64,000 bases of DNA from assembly GCF_964204865.1 (NCBI RefSeq), contig NC_135259.1:4402001-4466000 (forward strand), written 5' to 3'. Position 1 is the first letter of the stretch. Every line of letters begins with the position of its first letter. Position numbers and translations under genes: made by a program. Shown here one piece after another: positions 37,982-48,894 of this stretch. The DNA comes from Styela clava (lineage: Eukaryota > Chordata > Ascidiacea > Stolidobranchia > Styelidae). The notes below the pieces were generated by a model. It saw only the letters and a list, made by a program, of their open reading frames with translations. It did not search any database and was not told where the DNA came from.

Positions 37982-38419
37982 TTTGAAATAAATAAAAGTA
38001 ATAGCCTTCTGGAGAAAAAAATCCTTTTTAACCGCTAAAAATTTCAAAGCAAGTGGTCCAGTAATCAAAGAGAAAAGCGACTTTTTCGATTTTCCACTAG
38101 GTGTCCAGAAAGTGTCAAAGAACAAGAACAACAACATAATGTTGAAACGATCCATAGGTTCACTACGTGTGCAATTATCATATTTGTGTTTGCCCAAATA
38201 AATTAGTATAGGTATATATATATAACTATCAATAGGATCCCCTTTTTGGACACGTAGTGGACATAACGATCGTTTCAATATTATGTTGTTGTTCTTGTTC
38301 TTTGACACGTTTTTAAAAAGTCGCTTTTCTCTTCGAATACTGGACCAATTGCTTTGAAATTTTCAGTGGTTAAAGATTAATTTTTTCGCTAGAAGGCTAT
38401 TACTTTTATTTATTTCAAA
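37982..38419. mobile_element. Fold-back element with arms of about 180 bp
   Basis: The left arm (about 37982-38175) and right arm (about 38238-38419) are inverted copies: both contain ATAAATAAAAGTAATAGCC, CAAAGAACAAGAACAACA and GAAACGAT blocks. The loop is only about 60 bp and AT-rich. A transcript would form a long hairpin. No coding capacity. Confidence 0.75.
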
Positions 38420-38868
38420 ATTTTGCGTGAATTCTATGAAATTTGATATTTCGTCAAAAATTTTGCTGTATTATTTTTTATCCATGGGAACACGGATTTT
38501 AGTCAGTGTCATGACTGGCTGAACGTTTTGATTCTGCAAAATTCTTGCTACTGGAAATTTAGAACTTTTTTGAGGGTACCGGTAGCGTCAAAGGTACCGG
38601 TAAGGACTGATTCGCTCTGGTCTAACGTTTCCATATATTTGTGCGTAGCTCTCTTGTTCAGCATATTAAGGCATTTTAGGGGAAATAACTTTTCAAAATT
38701 CTAAATATTCACATTTCGATTTTTAAAGCTAGAGAGGTGGGGCTCTTCATATCTAGACAAATTCATTTATTCGGCCGTATTTATTTTAGTAACCTTTGGA
38801 ATGAAAAATATTCAATTTTTGGGGAGTAAAGGCTAATTTATAGCTATCCTAATTTTTTTAGCTATTAT
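38420..38868. other. Spacer without recognised genes
   Basis: AT-rich sequence with two GGTACCGGTA motifs near 38576-38603; nothing else recognisable. Confidence 0.35.
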
Positions 38869-39591
38869 TAGGGTTACCATATTTTTTTGACTACAAAGCA
38901 TAGAGAATTTATCTATTCGCCCAAGCATGCTTTTCTGTAGATAACATCGTCAAAAAGATGTTACAATGTTACATTCACGTGAACGTCCGAACAGGACCAA
39001 ATAGAATGATTTTACACGTGATACGTTCGCTAACAATATTAGCGGGAAACGACGAAACAAACAAAATAGCTCATTCACCTTCAGTAAGTAGGCTAGTGTT
39101 GCGCTACACAGCAACAACAGTAACGAGAACATGTTCGTGTGGCGCGGCGGTGTGGCTCAACGGGCTAAGCGTTAGGAATACGCTCGCCACCGCACCTCTA
39201 ATTACTCTGCGTGGGTTCGCAGGTTCGAATCTCATGCAGGGATGATTATGTGCGAGAGGATTGCTGGACTCCGCGCCGTCGTTGGGTGGTTCACGTAACC
39301 GCTGGTCGGTTACGGCTTCCTCCACCATTAAGTCCATGCTTACAAAAACAAAACAATATAACTAATCCCATGCCCGACTTGGAATGGTAACCGGACGAGA
39401 GGCCGTGAATCGCCATATGGATAAGCCGTCTTATCGGCTTTCCTCTCACCCGGGATAAATATGTAAATCCTATTATATCCTAATATGCTGGATGGCTGAA
39501 CTGATGGCTTTGGGCTGACTTGTCGGGACGGCGGGACAAGACGTTAGAAAGCGGGACTGTCCCGCCTAAAGCAGGACGTGTGGTAAGCCTA
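38869..39591. mobile_element. MITE with TAGGGTTACCATA ends, carrying a SINE
   Basis: Inverted ends TAGGGTTACCATA and TGGTAAGCCTA with an 8-bp target duplication GCTATTAT (38861-38868 and 39592-39599). It is an opposite-orientation relative of 23151-23786, sharing the CAAGCATGCTTTTCTGTAG and ACGTGAACGTCCGAACAGG blocks. A SINE is inserted at 39140-39483. Confidence 0.8.
39140..39483 (+). repeat. tRNA-derived SINE, complete copy
   Basis: The head has RNA polymerase III promoter boxes: A box TGGCTCAACGGG (about 39152) and B box GGTTCGAATC (about 39224). The tRNA-unrelated body contains GGTTACGGCTTCC and ends CCCGGGATAAATATG then TAAATCCTATT. The relative MITE at 23151 lacks it between CATGTTCGTGT and CTGGATGGCTGAAC, which fixes its boundaries. 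Other copies in the window: 46168-46483, 11808-11930, 15716-15812. Confidence 0.8.
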
Positions 39592-39599
39592 GCTATTAT

Positions 39600-41380
39600 A
39601 CATTTCGCCCAAAGCATTTGGATTTTGGAGAAATGGGGATGAAGACTGTATCAGTAGACTCCCTATTTGGAGCGAAAAAAGAATTGATCACGTAGTACGC
39701 TATTTTTATTTTAATTTGCACTATTTTTGTGGAATCTTACAGCCGCTAAACAAGGACAGATAATTGGTTTAATTTCACAAACATATTAATCAATTCAGAG
39801 CCACATGGCCTTAAATCAAAACGAAACACTGTGAATAAACAGTTAAAATTGTGGCGCTCAGGAAACGTACATTCGTGTTTTCGTCATGTATACTCTATGG
39901 TTATGAAAAATTTAATTTATCATAAGATGTAGTTGGTACTTTGCTTTCCCTGACAACAACAAAAAATAATAAATACCCGAATCCCGCATTGAAATTTCAA
40001 AATATAAATCTGCCATTTGGTCGTTGATTAACAAATGGCGTCACGGCGCGCACGTGCTGCTCGCGACGGGTGCTTCACTACCTTGCGACATTTCCCCATT
40101 TACAAGGGCTTGCGTCGGCTTATCTCCCTCTTTTCGATGTGTTTTTGACATGCCGGCGTTCTATGAATTTCTGTATTTGAAAGTAAGGACTGAGGCAAGT
40201 CTGCAAGTGTACCTAGATTTTGATATGTCATCTTTTTACATAGCCTTATGAACTGAATCCGTAGTTCTGTAGTTAGTTGAAGTTTGACGCTGGTTTACAG
40301 GCTTAGGACAGACTGACAGAAGAAACATCTGGAATGTTGGTTGAAAGGGTTGAAAGATAATTATGTACTGTTGCCACTGCTGAACTGTATAAGGCAGTAA
40401 GGTCCAGCATACCGGTACGGTACTCAGATAGTCCACCGGTACCGTACCTGGATCATGTCATAAGCTTCATTTGACTGTTTGACATTATCTGGTCTTTTGA
40501 GAGTTTGGTGTATTAGACTAATCAAAATTTGTAAATATGCTTCTAATAGTCGGAGATTTCAGTCTGTCTTCAAACTGTCTGTTAACCCAGTAACCCTCCA
40601 AATTATACTTTTTGAGTTTTGTTTATTTATAAAACTATTGACAGATTGACCTCAAACTTTGAGGTCTGCTGGTATACCGGTAGTTTAGTACCACATGCAC
40701 TTCTAGTTGGCCCCGGCTCAACAATTTCTGAATTTTTGCATAGGCTATGTCATTCCTAACCCCCACCTGCCGTCGCCGGTCATCCAAAACGCGTCTGCGC
40801 GTAGACCATCACCTGAAATTGAGCAAGCTATTTCTCTTGTGTTCTCGACACAACGACCCTCATATGAGACAGATCGCCGATATTTGTGAGTTTGTTATTG
40901 GCGGCGCAGATAGCTAGCAGCTATACTTTGTCGAGCTCTACGATGTGAGTGTGACGTAATTATTGCGACATCTGATGATACCTATGCTGGCTTGAATAAA
41001 TTTTTGATGCTGATGAATGAGATTTGCCAGTTTCAGAGTTTGTAGAAAGGTGAACAGAATCAGAAAAGGTTAGGTATATAAAATTGGAAACTTGAGGCCT
41101 GGGGTTCGATTACCAGTTACAGAATTAGCTTTCCAATCATCTACATTTTAACTAGAACTTACACCTTTTGAAAGTTAGGCGTTTTGAGACCTTGGGTCAT
41201 TGAAAAGGTTCGTCTGAGAAAATCTGGTGTGAACACGATAACAACAATAAACTTGGGTATTATCTGTGTTTTACAGCATTAATAGTTTACAATTTTCAGT
41301 AGGATATCTCTTCACACCTGCTCGAAGCTGAGAACATTCAGAACTCACTTTTGTTGTTATTAATTTTTCGTTTTCAATAA
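39600..41380. other. Spacer upstream of the p23 gene
   Basis: GC-richer, CpG-containing stretches lie at about 40035-40140 and 40735-40870; one might be the p23 promoter region. No splice-supported gene was found. Confidence 0.35.
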
Positions 41381-41385
41381 ACTTC

Positions 41386-41387
41386 AG
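41386..41387 (+). promoter_or_regulatory. Possible 5' splice or trans-splice acceptor of p23
   Basis: A pyrimidine-rich tract ending TTTTCAATAAACTTCAG lies 31 nt before the p23 start codon. It is either the acceptor of a 5' UTR intron or a spliced-leader acceptor. Confidence 0.35.
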
Positions 41388-41418
41388 AACTAGACGTTGC
41401 ATTATATTCAAATACAAA

Positions 41419-44400
41419 ATGTCTTCAGGAGATTCATGGTAAGCTATACTCTGTTAGCTTTTGTTCTATAGCCTGTTTGTTTATCTCTTGCCCCATATTT
41501 CCTAGTTTGATCACGATGGTAAATTTGTTCGGTACTCCTGTAGTATGTGAACCAAGATGGCGGACACCGAAATGTAGTATGTTTACCAGGTAATGGTTAG
41601 GCCATAATTTCAGGTACAAATACTACGGGAGTCACTTGGCTAGTCCCCGAACTCGTAATAGAACTAAAATAAGGAAAATTGGAATAAAAATATGGCCTAA
41701 CCTGATACACATACTACGTTCTGGTTTCTTGGTTCACATACCACGGGAATACCATTTGTTCACCACTAACAAAAATGAGTATCAGAATTCAAGCCAATCT
41801 TTAACCAGCTTGAATCTTGGTTATCAATGAAATTACAAATAGACATATTTAGTAAATAGTTTGATGTGAATTTCTAATTTTTTAACCAAAATTGTTGGAA
41901 CAAAGTCTTAAAGCAGGTTGGAAATGTTTTCAAAAATTAACAGAGTCCACAAGTTAATTGTATTATTTTTTTATTTTCATAGTGAATATGTCCCAACAAT
42001 ATGGGCACAGCGAAAAGATTTACTGCTGATATCATTTTGTGTCGAAGATTGTAAAAATCCAGATGTGAAATTCGAAGAAAAGAAAATAATATTTAACGGT
42101 CAGGGTGGATCGTTAAACAAAAAATATCATTCACAATTAGAATTATTTAAAGAAATAGATCCTAAGGTTTGTTAATTTTTTCTACGTTTGTGATTTAAAA
42201 AAAAATATAATTCATGAATTGAGATGTGATTATATATTCAAATTAAGTTTTATTCCATTACAATTTAACACAGCGACTTTCTCAGTTTCTGTTCAATGTT
42301 CATAATATGTCACATACTCACATTCATGAATATTGTCTCTGCTCAAAATTATCAGTTCTAATATGGTTGGGAGATACAGATTGAGATTATACAAATAGTT
42401 GTGTGTTTTTTTATGCAACGTATTGATACTTTTACACCTAACAAGACTCTGCATAGGGAACCACTAATAGGTAAGGAGCTGCTTCATCAGTTCTTTCGAT
42501 TCAGCATTGCCTGAGCAGTTTATTAGATAATCCTGTTGTGTGTGAATCAGGTTAGGGTTAGGCCATGATGTTATCCCGATTTTCCTTATTTTAGTTCTAT
42601 CACGAGTTCGGGGACGGCCTGTGTTAGCCAAGTGAATATACCCCCCTACCCATAGGTTTCGGTCCCCTTACACAACTTGATGTAAAGTATGCGAACAAAA
42701 TTATTTACTGTAAATTCATATTGGTACACACACTTCTGGAGCGCCGTTTATTATACCCCGAGTTAGATGGCAGGCATGGGATTTGAATCCGAAGTGCCAC
42801 CATAATTTAGTCTAACACTTTAACCACTTGGTCACTGTTTGTGCAAATCAATTTGTGTAGAAAGACCTGCAAGGCATATAACAAGGTGTAGTTAACAGGG
42901 TTAATTTCCAAAATTTCCAACTAACTTTGTTTTGTTAGAAATATCTACTCCTTCTCACGTGTTAATTAGAGAGTTGAAAATATTGAATCTGACTCAATAT
43001 CTTATTAACTCAGGCTAATAAAATTTGGAACTTTTTGTGTGAATATTTTTATATGTAAAGTTTGTGTTTAAATTGTGTTTAGCAATGCACAGTGAAGAAA
43101 ACATCAAGGCTAATATATGTACAAGCACAAAAGAAGGAATCTGGTCCGTTCTGGCCAAGACTGTTAGACGCAAAAATGAAGGTAAATTCTTTAAATTATA
43201 CAATGAAAGTAATTATCTGCATCGACACAAATGGTTACAATCGACACCTAACAAAATTATGTATGTCTGAAGAAGTCCGACCTTGGTCAGACGAAGCATT
43301 ATAGAAATATATTTGTGTTAGTGTGCAGCAAGACTCTTGAATCACTTCACATGGACAAACATGGCATTTTATTACTCTCTTTGAATACAACCCGATATAT
43401 AATTTGAGATATTGCCAATGGTACGCAATGATTTAATTTGGGGTTTACCGAAGTCGATTGACCGGGGGCCAAAACTAGAAGCGGGAGGGTATTTGTGGAC
43501 CCAGAGAGGGGAGCGCCCGCAAGGGCTGTTACTGTAAGCATATTTGAGATACTGGTATAATTGAATTGTTACTTATATACACATGCTCAAACTTTGATAA
43601 TGATGTAACAAAGTGTTAAACTATTTCACTCAAGTTCGGCGGGCCATAGTAAATCGTTACTCAGGTCGTTATTGCCCCGTGGGCTGCAGTTTGGGAACCA
43701 CTTATGACTGATTTAATTAATGTGGGTGAATTTTAAAATGTAATTTATTGAGTTTTTCTAGGCATTTAAACTGCATGGAAAATATACACAACTGTTCCTG
43801 GTATTTAATTTGACTATACTACGATATCTAAACAAACTCATTTATGATTTCAGCAACATTGGTTGAAAATTGATTTCAACAAGTGGAAAGATGAAGATGA
43901 ATCGTCAGATGATGATACAGAAATGGGGGGTATGGGCATGGGTGGGGGCATGGGCATGGGTGGTGGCATGGGCATGGGTGGAGGTCAACAACCTGATCTT
44001 TCTCAGGTAAAAATGTTTTTGAAAACTGTTATGTGATACTGTAATGGGTAAAATTAGTGTATGCTTTTGAAAGAATATCTTTGATTATCAAATCAAGTTT
44101 TACACACGATTCTTCGATTGCTTATTAAATATTCTTATTAATAATAAACCTTTATTGAGGCTAATTTTGTGTGATTTCAGTGTAGTCAATTTCATTGCAG
44201 CTCATTATGTATTCACTACAAATATATTCATTTATTTTTATGACCTCATTATTTATAGATGCTACAACAGATGGGAAGGGGAACTGGAAGCGCTGACTTT
44301 GGTGATCTGGATGATGGCGATGATGATGAAGGCAGTGAACCTGATAGTGATGATGAAGGTATTTAATAATATATTAGATTTTTATAGAAAACAGAGCGAG

Positions 44401-45472
44401 TGTTTATGACTGGACAGCATTTTGTTCCTGAAGCTCTGGCTGCTGTGAATCAAAAAGATTACTGCAGTTTTTTGTTGTAAGCCTTGGATTTCGATGAAAG
44501 GGGAGGCATGAAGCCAAATACTCCTGTCCTCACCTATTACACATCATAGCTGTTCCCAAACTATAAGTCGTAATAGGTATAAAAATGGGTCGCAACTTTT
44601 TTTTACAGTTTTCAAGTTCTTTATTTCATTATAGACTGAACGTATTTCATTTGGCTTCTTTCTAGGAAGAACTATATCAAGTTAAGATTTGTTGAATCTT
44701 TTGTAGAAAGCCCCACCAACGCTCAGAATTACAGTAAATTACAATAATATTTAATGACAGTAAAATATACCAAGCCGCTGCCGACTGGTTTACATTAGGT
44801 TCCGATTTTTTGGGCACAGTCAACCTGTACATCACACAAGGTGTATAAAATTCGGTTCGACAAAAACAAGTGCTAGTATACCTAATATAAATTAGATTTC
44901 ATTTTATTAATGTTCAATGTTAACTATGCTTTTGCTCCTTTGGTGCGGTGAACTCTACCTTTTATTGGATCTCTCTCATTTACTGTACTTACGATTTCTC
45001 AGCATACTGATACTTCTCAATTTGGTAGCCTATGATATGGACGTTCATGTCCATAAATCCATAAATGAATGCTTTGATTTTTAGAATTAATTTCAATGTT
45101 GAATTTCGAGGAAATTCATTTTGTAGTAAAATTTAAAAGAGTCTTATTTTGTCCAAATACCAGTAAAATGTAACTTAAGTCTTAGAATCTCATGCTATAA
45201 TCTTCAAACATCTTGGTTCTCATATTTTCATGCAGCCTACAGCCCTATTTGTATGTTAAATTGCAACCTCACACCAAATAGTTTTTTATGCATTGTCTGG
45301 GGGGAATTAAACGAAAAATGTTTTCACCACTGAAATAGAAGTAGCGTTTTCTTTTTTCAATACTTTTTTTGTCTTATTTACAGACGTACCCGATCTAGAA
45401 CCCAGTGATGCAGCTGAAAGTAAACCAACAGATAACGGAACAACTGAAGAACCTACTCAAGTAAAAGCATGA
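41419..45472 (+). CDS. ptges3: p23 co-chaperone / prostaglandin E synthase 3
   Basis: Six exons: 41419-41438, 41983-42166, 43083-43181, 43854-44006, 44259-44358, 45384-45472; 645 nt, 214 aa. The N-terminal CS domain (about 1-113) is recognisable from VPTIWAQRKDLLLISF, CVEDCKNPDVKFE, the FWPRL motif and the NKWKDEDESSDDD segment. p23 binds and stabilises ATP-bound Hsp90 and has been assigned cytosolic PGE synthase activity. The tail is acidic as in the family (DDGDDDEGSEPDSDDE) and includes VPDLE, like the C-terminus of vertebrate p23. Unusual is a perfect MGMGGG-type tract at residues 125-145 between the CS domain and acidic tail. The protein is longer than the vertebrate form of about 160 aa. 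Introns carry a MITE and a tRNA-like repeat. Confidence 0.93.
41531..41753. mobile_element. Complete GGCGCTCC-family MITE in p23 intron 1
   Basis: Ends GGTACTCCTGTAGTATG and (reverse complement) GGTATTCCCGTGGTATG, with a perfect 8-bp target duplication ATTTGTTC on both sides. Best-preserved copy of the family; relatives at 436, 1116, 2447, 42528 and 57578. Confidence 0.8.
42528..42745. mobile_element. GGCGCTCC-family MITE, second copy in p23 intron 2
   Basis: Contains the GTTAGGGTTAGGCCATGA core and ends TTCTGGAGCGCC. The left terminus is degraded. Confidence 0.6.
42763..42836 (-). repeat. tRNA-like sequence (Ser/Leu type), probable pseudogene or SINE head
   Basis: Minus strand shows an A box TGACCAAGTGGTTAAAG and a B box GGATTCAAATCCC at tRNA spacing of about 73 nt. 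Stem pairing is incomplete and no clear anticodon loop is preserved, so a functional tRNA is unlikely. Confidence 0.45.
43640..43703. mobile_element. hAT terminal fragment in p23 intron 3
   Basis: Ends GGGCTGCAGTTTGGGAACCACT, matching hAT termini seen elsewhere here; the partner end was not found. Confidence 0.35.
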
Positions 45473-46095
45473 TTTCCTCAGACACTGACATTCAATGGAA
45501 GACTATTGCTCGCCTAAATCATACAACAGACTCGAAACAATGAGCTTGAAATAGTGTTATTGATATGTGGTTTTTGTGATGCTACAACACTTTGAGTTTT
45601 GATCTGATTTTAGGTAATAACATGATGTTTATTGTACTGCGTCTCACTGAATTCAATTTAATGCATTACATGTTATATAATCTAGTTCAAATAGGCAAAA
45701 AGTTTGGGTAGGTATTCCAGACACGAGTAATTGTTAATATGAAATTCAGGCTTGTTCCTAACCACTGTTGGGCACATTTTTGATGTTTACGATGTAATGA
45801 ATTTGTATGGCAATTGATATTTCTGCTGTTGGCCGTGTATGATGTGTTTTTGCATTATGCTACTGGACTCCCATAAAACATGGCATACAATACTAATGAT
45901 TTTTCTGCAATTTGCTACTATCATCATTTAAAATAGCAAACTATTGGAGCACCAATGTGGATGCTTTTGCCTTTACCTGACATGTTTTTTTGATTTGAAT
46001 ATCTTGTTGAAAATATTGCCTGACTACTGGAACCCCCATGTTCATGTAAATGTTGTCCATGGTTGTCGTTTTCATTTTGACATTGAACAATAATT

Positions 46096-46101
46096 ATTAA
46101 A
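46096..46101 (+). other. Candidate polyadenylation signal of p23
   Basis: ATTAAA about 620 nt past the stop codon, followed by a T-rich stretch. A variant hexamer, so tentative. Confidence 0.35.
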
Positions 46102-46167
46102 CTTTTGTAATTAACTGATGCTGTTTAATAGCTATGGTACGTAGGTTTTGTGTATGACTATTTTAAG

Positions 46168-46483
46168 TAGGGCCGTGGAATCGGGGTAAATTCACAATCC
46201 ATTGTGCTAAGTGTTGGGAACACTATCGTCTTCGCACCTCTGATTACCCTGCGTAAGTTTGAATCCAGTGGAGAATAGTCTTGTGAGGGAGGATTGCTGG
46301 ACTCCTTGACGCCATAGGGTGATTCACATAACCACTGGTCGGTTATGGCTTACTCCATCCAAGTCTGTACATCTGAAACAATTAACCAGCCATCCCACAC
46401 CCGGGTGCGAGGCTGTGGTTCACCACATAATTAAGCCGTCTAATTGGCTTTACCCGGGATAAATATGTAAATCCTATTCACTC
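46168..46483 (+). repeat. tRNA-derived SINE, diverged copy
   Basis: Same order as 39140-39483: a degraded tRNA-like head with B-box relic GTTTGAATCC, then CTGGTCGGTTATGGCTT, and the 3' end CCCGGGATAAATATG. The head has many substitutions. Confidence 0.7.
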
Positions 46484-46519
46484 CAACCCCTTATTTGGAA
46501 GGCAATGGAAGTTTCGGAT

Positions 46520-47775
46520 CCATTATATACATAAATGGCTATTTCCGCAATGCCCTTATTAGAATGATTATGTCCATACCAAAACGGGCATGTCCCTCCC
46601 AAAACAACTATACCCCTACTAAAATGGCTATGTCCATACCAAACAGGGCAAATCTCTTCCAAAACAACTATGCCCCTACTAAAATGACTATGCTCGCTTT
46701 GTCCCTACTAAAAATTGGTATATCCCTTCTAAAGTGGCTATACCCATCAAAAACTTTGTGTCCCTACTGAAATGGCTATGTTCCCACTTAAACGACTATT
46801 TCACTACTAAAAGGGCTACGTACTGAAATAGATTAGTCCTCACTAAATGGTTACCGTATGCCCACAATGTCTCTTCCAAAATGGCTATGTCGCTACTTAA
46901 ATATCTATGTCCGTAATAACCCCACTAAAATGACTACTTCCCTACTAAAATGGCTATGCCCCTACTAAATTGTCTACGTTCCTACTAGAATGGCTATGCT
47001 CCTTCTAAAATGGATGTGTCCCCATTGAATGAGTATGTCCGCTTCCAAAAAGGCAATGCCTGCTATTTCCCTACTGAAATAACGTTGTCTCTACTAAAGT
47101 AGCGACGAGGGCTATGACCCGTCTGAAACGGCTATGACTATACTAAAAAGGCTCTTTCTGCTATGTTCCCACCAAAATGGTCGTGTCCTCACTATAACAA
47201 CAATGTCATCACTAATATGGCTATGCACGTCTCTTCTGAAAAGGCTATGTCCGCTATACACCTGCTAAAATAATTATGCTAACTGGTTCCATTACATTTG
47301 AACCCACGACAATTGCACCTGCATACCATTACACCTATGGAATTTTTTTTGTTTTCACGAATATTTGAACCCATACTAACCCTAACCCATGGGTTTCAGC
47401 ACCCGCATATAGATTGAACCCGCGGATATACGCATGGGTTCAAATGTACGGTCACCATGCTAACTATGTGCCTACCAAAATGGCAATTTGTCATTATAAC
47501 AACTATGTCACTACTAAAATGGGTATGCCCCTACTATATGGATATATGCCTACTGAAACACGGTTGCCATATGTCATTACTAAAATAGCGATGGCCATAT
47601 TAAAAAAATTATGCCCGTCAAGTCACTACTAAAATGACTATGACGCTAGGTTTTTCATTGTTTTCGCATGTTTTGGCAAGGTTTTTAGTGCTATATTAAC
47701 CATAGTCCATTCCAAAATGCCTATTTTCCATGACTATGTCCCTACTAAAATGGCTTTTCCTCAATGTCACAACTT
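46520..47775. repeat. Degenerate 20-mer minisatellite, part 1
   Basis: Tens of imperfect copies of a unit close to CCCTACTAAAATGGCTATGT, varying in length by a few bases. Interrupted by the element at 47285-47456. No conserved ORF runs through it. Confidence 0.8.
47285..47456. mobile_element. 172-bp MITE within the minisatellite
   Basis: Inverted ends: a CATTTGAACCCA block near the left end pairs with TGGGTTCAAATG near the right end, with outer GGTTCC and GGTCACC. Flanked by perfect 9-bp duplications ATGCTAACT (47276-47284 and 47457-47465). Confidence 0.7.
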
Positions 47776-47824
47776 AAAGGGCGAAGCCGATTAATTAAAC
47801 GAGAATATCGGTTGGAAACCGAAG

Positions 47825-48216
47825 ACTTATCGATCGATAGTTAGGGGATCCCCCAAAACAGAAACTGCAGTTTCGATTCATCCGCTCTTGTAACTTGCGC
47901 ACTGCGCATCGCACACACACACTCGGCGGGTTTCAAAATTCTCTCGCTTTACAAAAATCTAGATCACTATATCAATAATTGATTGATAACTCGCTAATTA
48001 TACGACATAATTCGCCCAAAATCAATAGGCTACTGGTCCGAGATAAGATGAATGCACATGCAAAATCTGGAGCAGATTCAATCTCGCTTTCGTGAGATAT
48101 CGCGTGCATCTAACAGACACACAGACAGACATACATACAGACAGACATACATACAGACAGACATACATACAGACAAATACCTATCAATATACTTACCGAT
48201 CTTAAGATCGATAAGT
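47825..48216. mobile_element. Insertion with ACTTATCGATC ends and microsatellite
   Basis: Splits the 20-mer array. Perfect 11-bp inverted ends ACTTATCGATC. Near its right end is a period-16 repeat of ACAGACAGACATACAT (48114-48176). Such tails also occur on non-LTR elements, so the class is unsettled. Confidence 0.45.
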
Positions 48217-48224
48217 AATGACTA

Positions 48225-48470
48225 TGTCCACATTATCTCCCCATTAAATTAGCGATATCCCTACCAAAATGACTATGTCCTCTATGCACCTACTGAAGGA
48301 GTTATGTCGGCTATGTCCCCACTAAAACAAGTACAGTATGTTACTACGGAATGACTATGTAACGCTATGTCACTACTAAAACAAACATGACACTACTAAA
48401 ATGGCTATGTCGGCTATGCCCCTACTAAAATAGTTCTGTCTCCACTAAAATGGCTATATCCCTTATAAGG
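48225..48470. repeat. Degenerate 20-mer minisatellite, part 2
   Basis: Continuation of the ACTAAAATGGCTATGTC-type units beyond the insertion. Confidence 0.75.
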
Positions 48471-48894
48471 TTATTGCTACATATGTGCGAGTATGGGTGA
48501 TGGGAGAAGCCGTACCAGACCGGCAGATTTGCTAACTTCCCCGAACCGGCGATGAGTCAGTTCATGGCCTGCATTCCAATCGTATGGCTCAATATCGAAT
48601 ATCTATCATTTTGAGGATTTAGCAAATTACTCAGAAGCACAATTCTAATTCAGTTTTTTTACTTTTCTAAATGGGCCACGTTGGTGGGACCGAACATATG
48701 CAATATCGCCATTCCCTTGCAAGGCTCCTAATTCACGCATTCATTTGTATTGAGTCACGGGTCTCGCATAAATAGAATTAGTCAGATATTATATATATAT
48801 ATAAGTTTAATAAAGTCGTGCGCTTTGTTACAAATTACGGCACCCAATAAATTGTCTCAGGTCCGAATAAACGAGTTGATTTATTAGAAAAAAA
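48471..48894. other. Unassigned segment between arrays
   Basis: Includes a TA microsatellite near 48790 and an AATAAA-containing segment near 48811. LTR-like in style, but no second copy or primer-binding site was found. Confidence 0.3.

Noticed and set aside
46520..48470. Regular repeats resembling a CRISPR array
   Set aside because: Units are contiguous and degenerate with no unique spacers, in an animal genome; it is a minisatellite.
48480..48880. Possible LTR with TATA-like and AATAAA motifs
   Set aside because: No paired copy, primer-binding site or target duplication found within the window.
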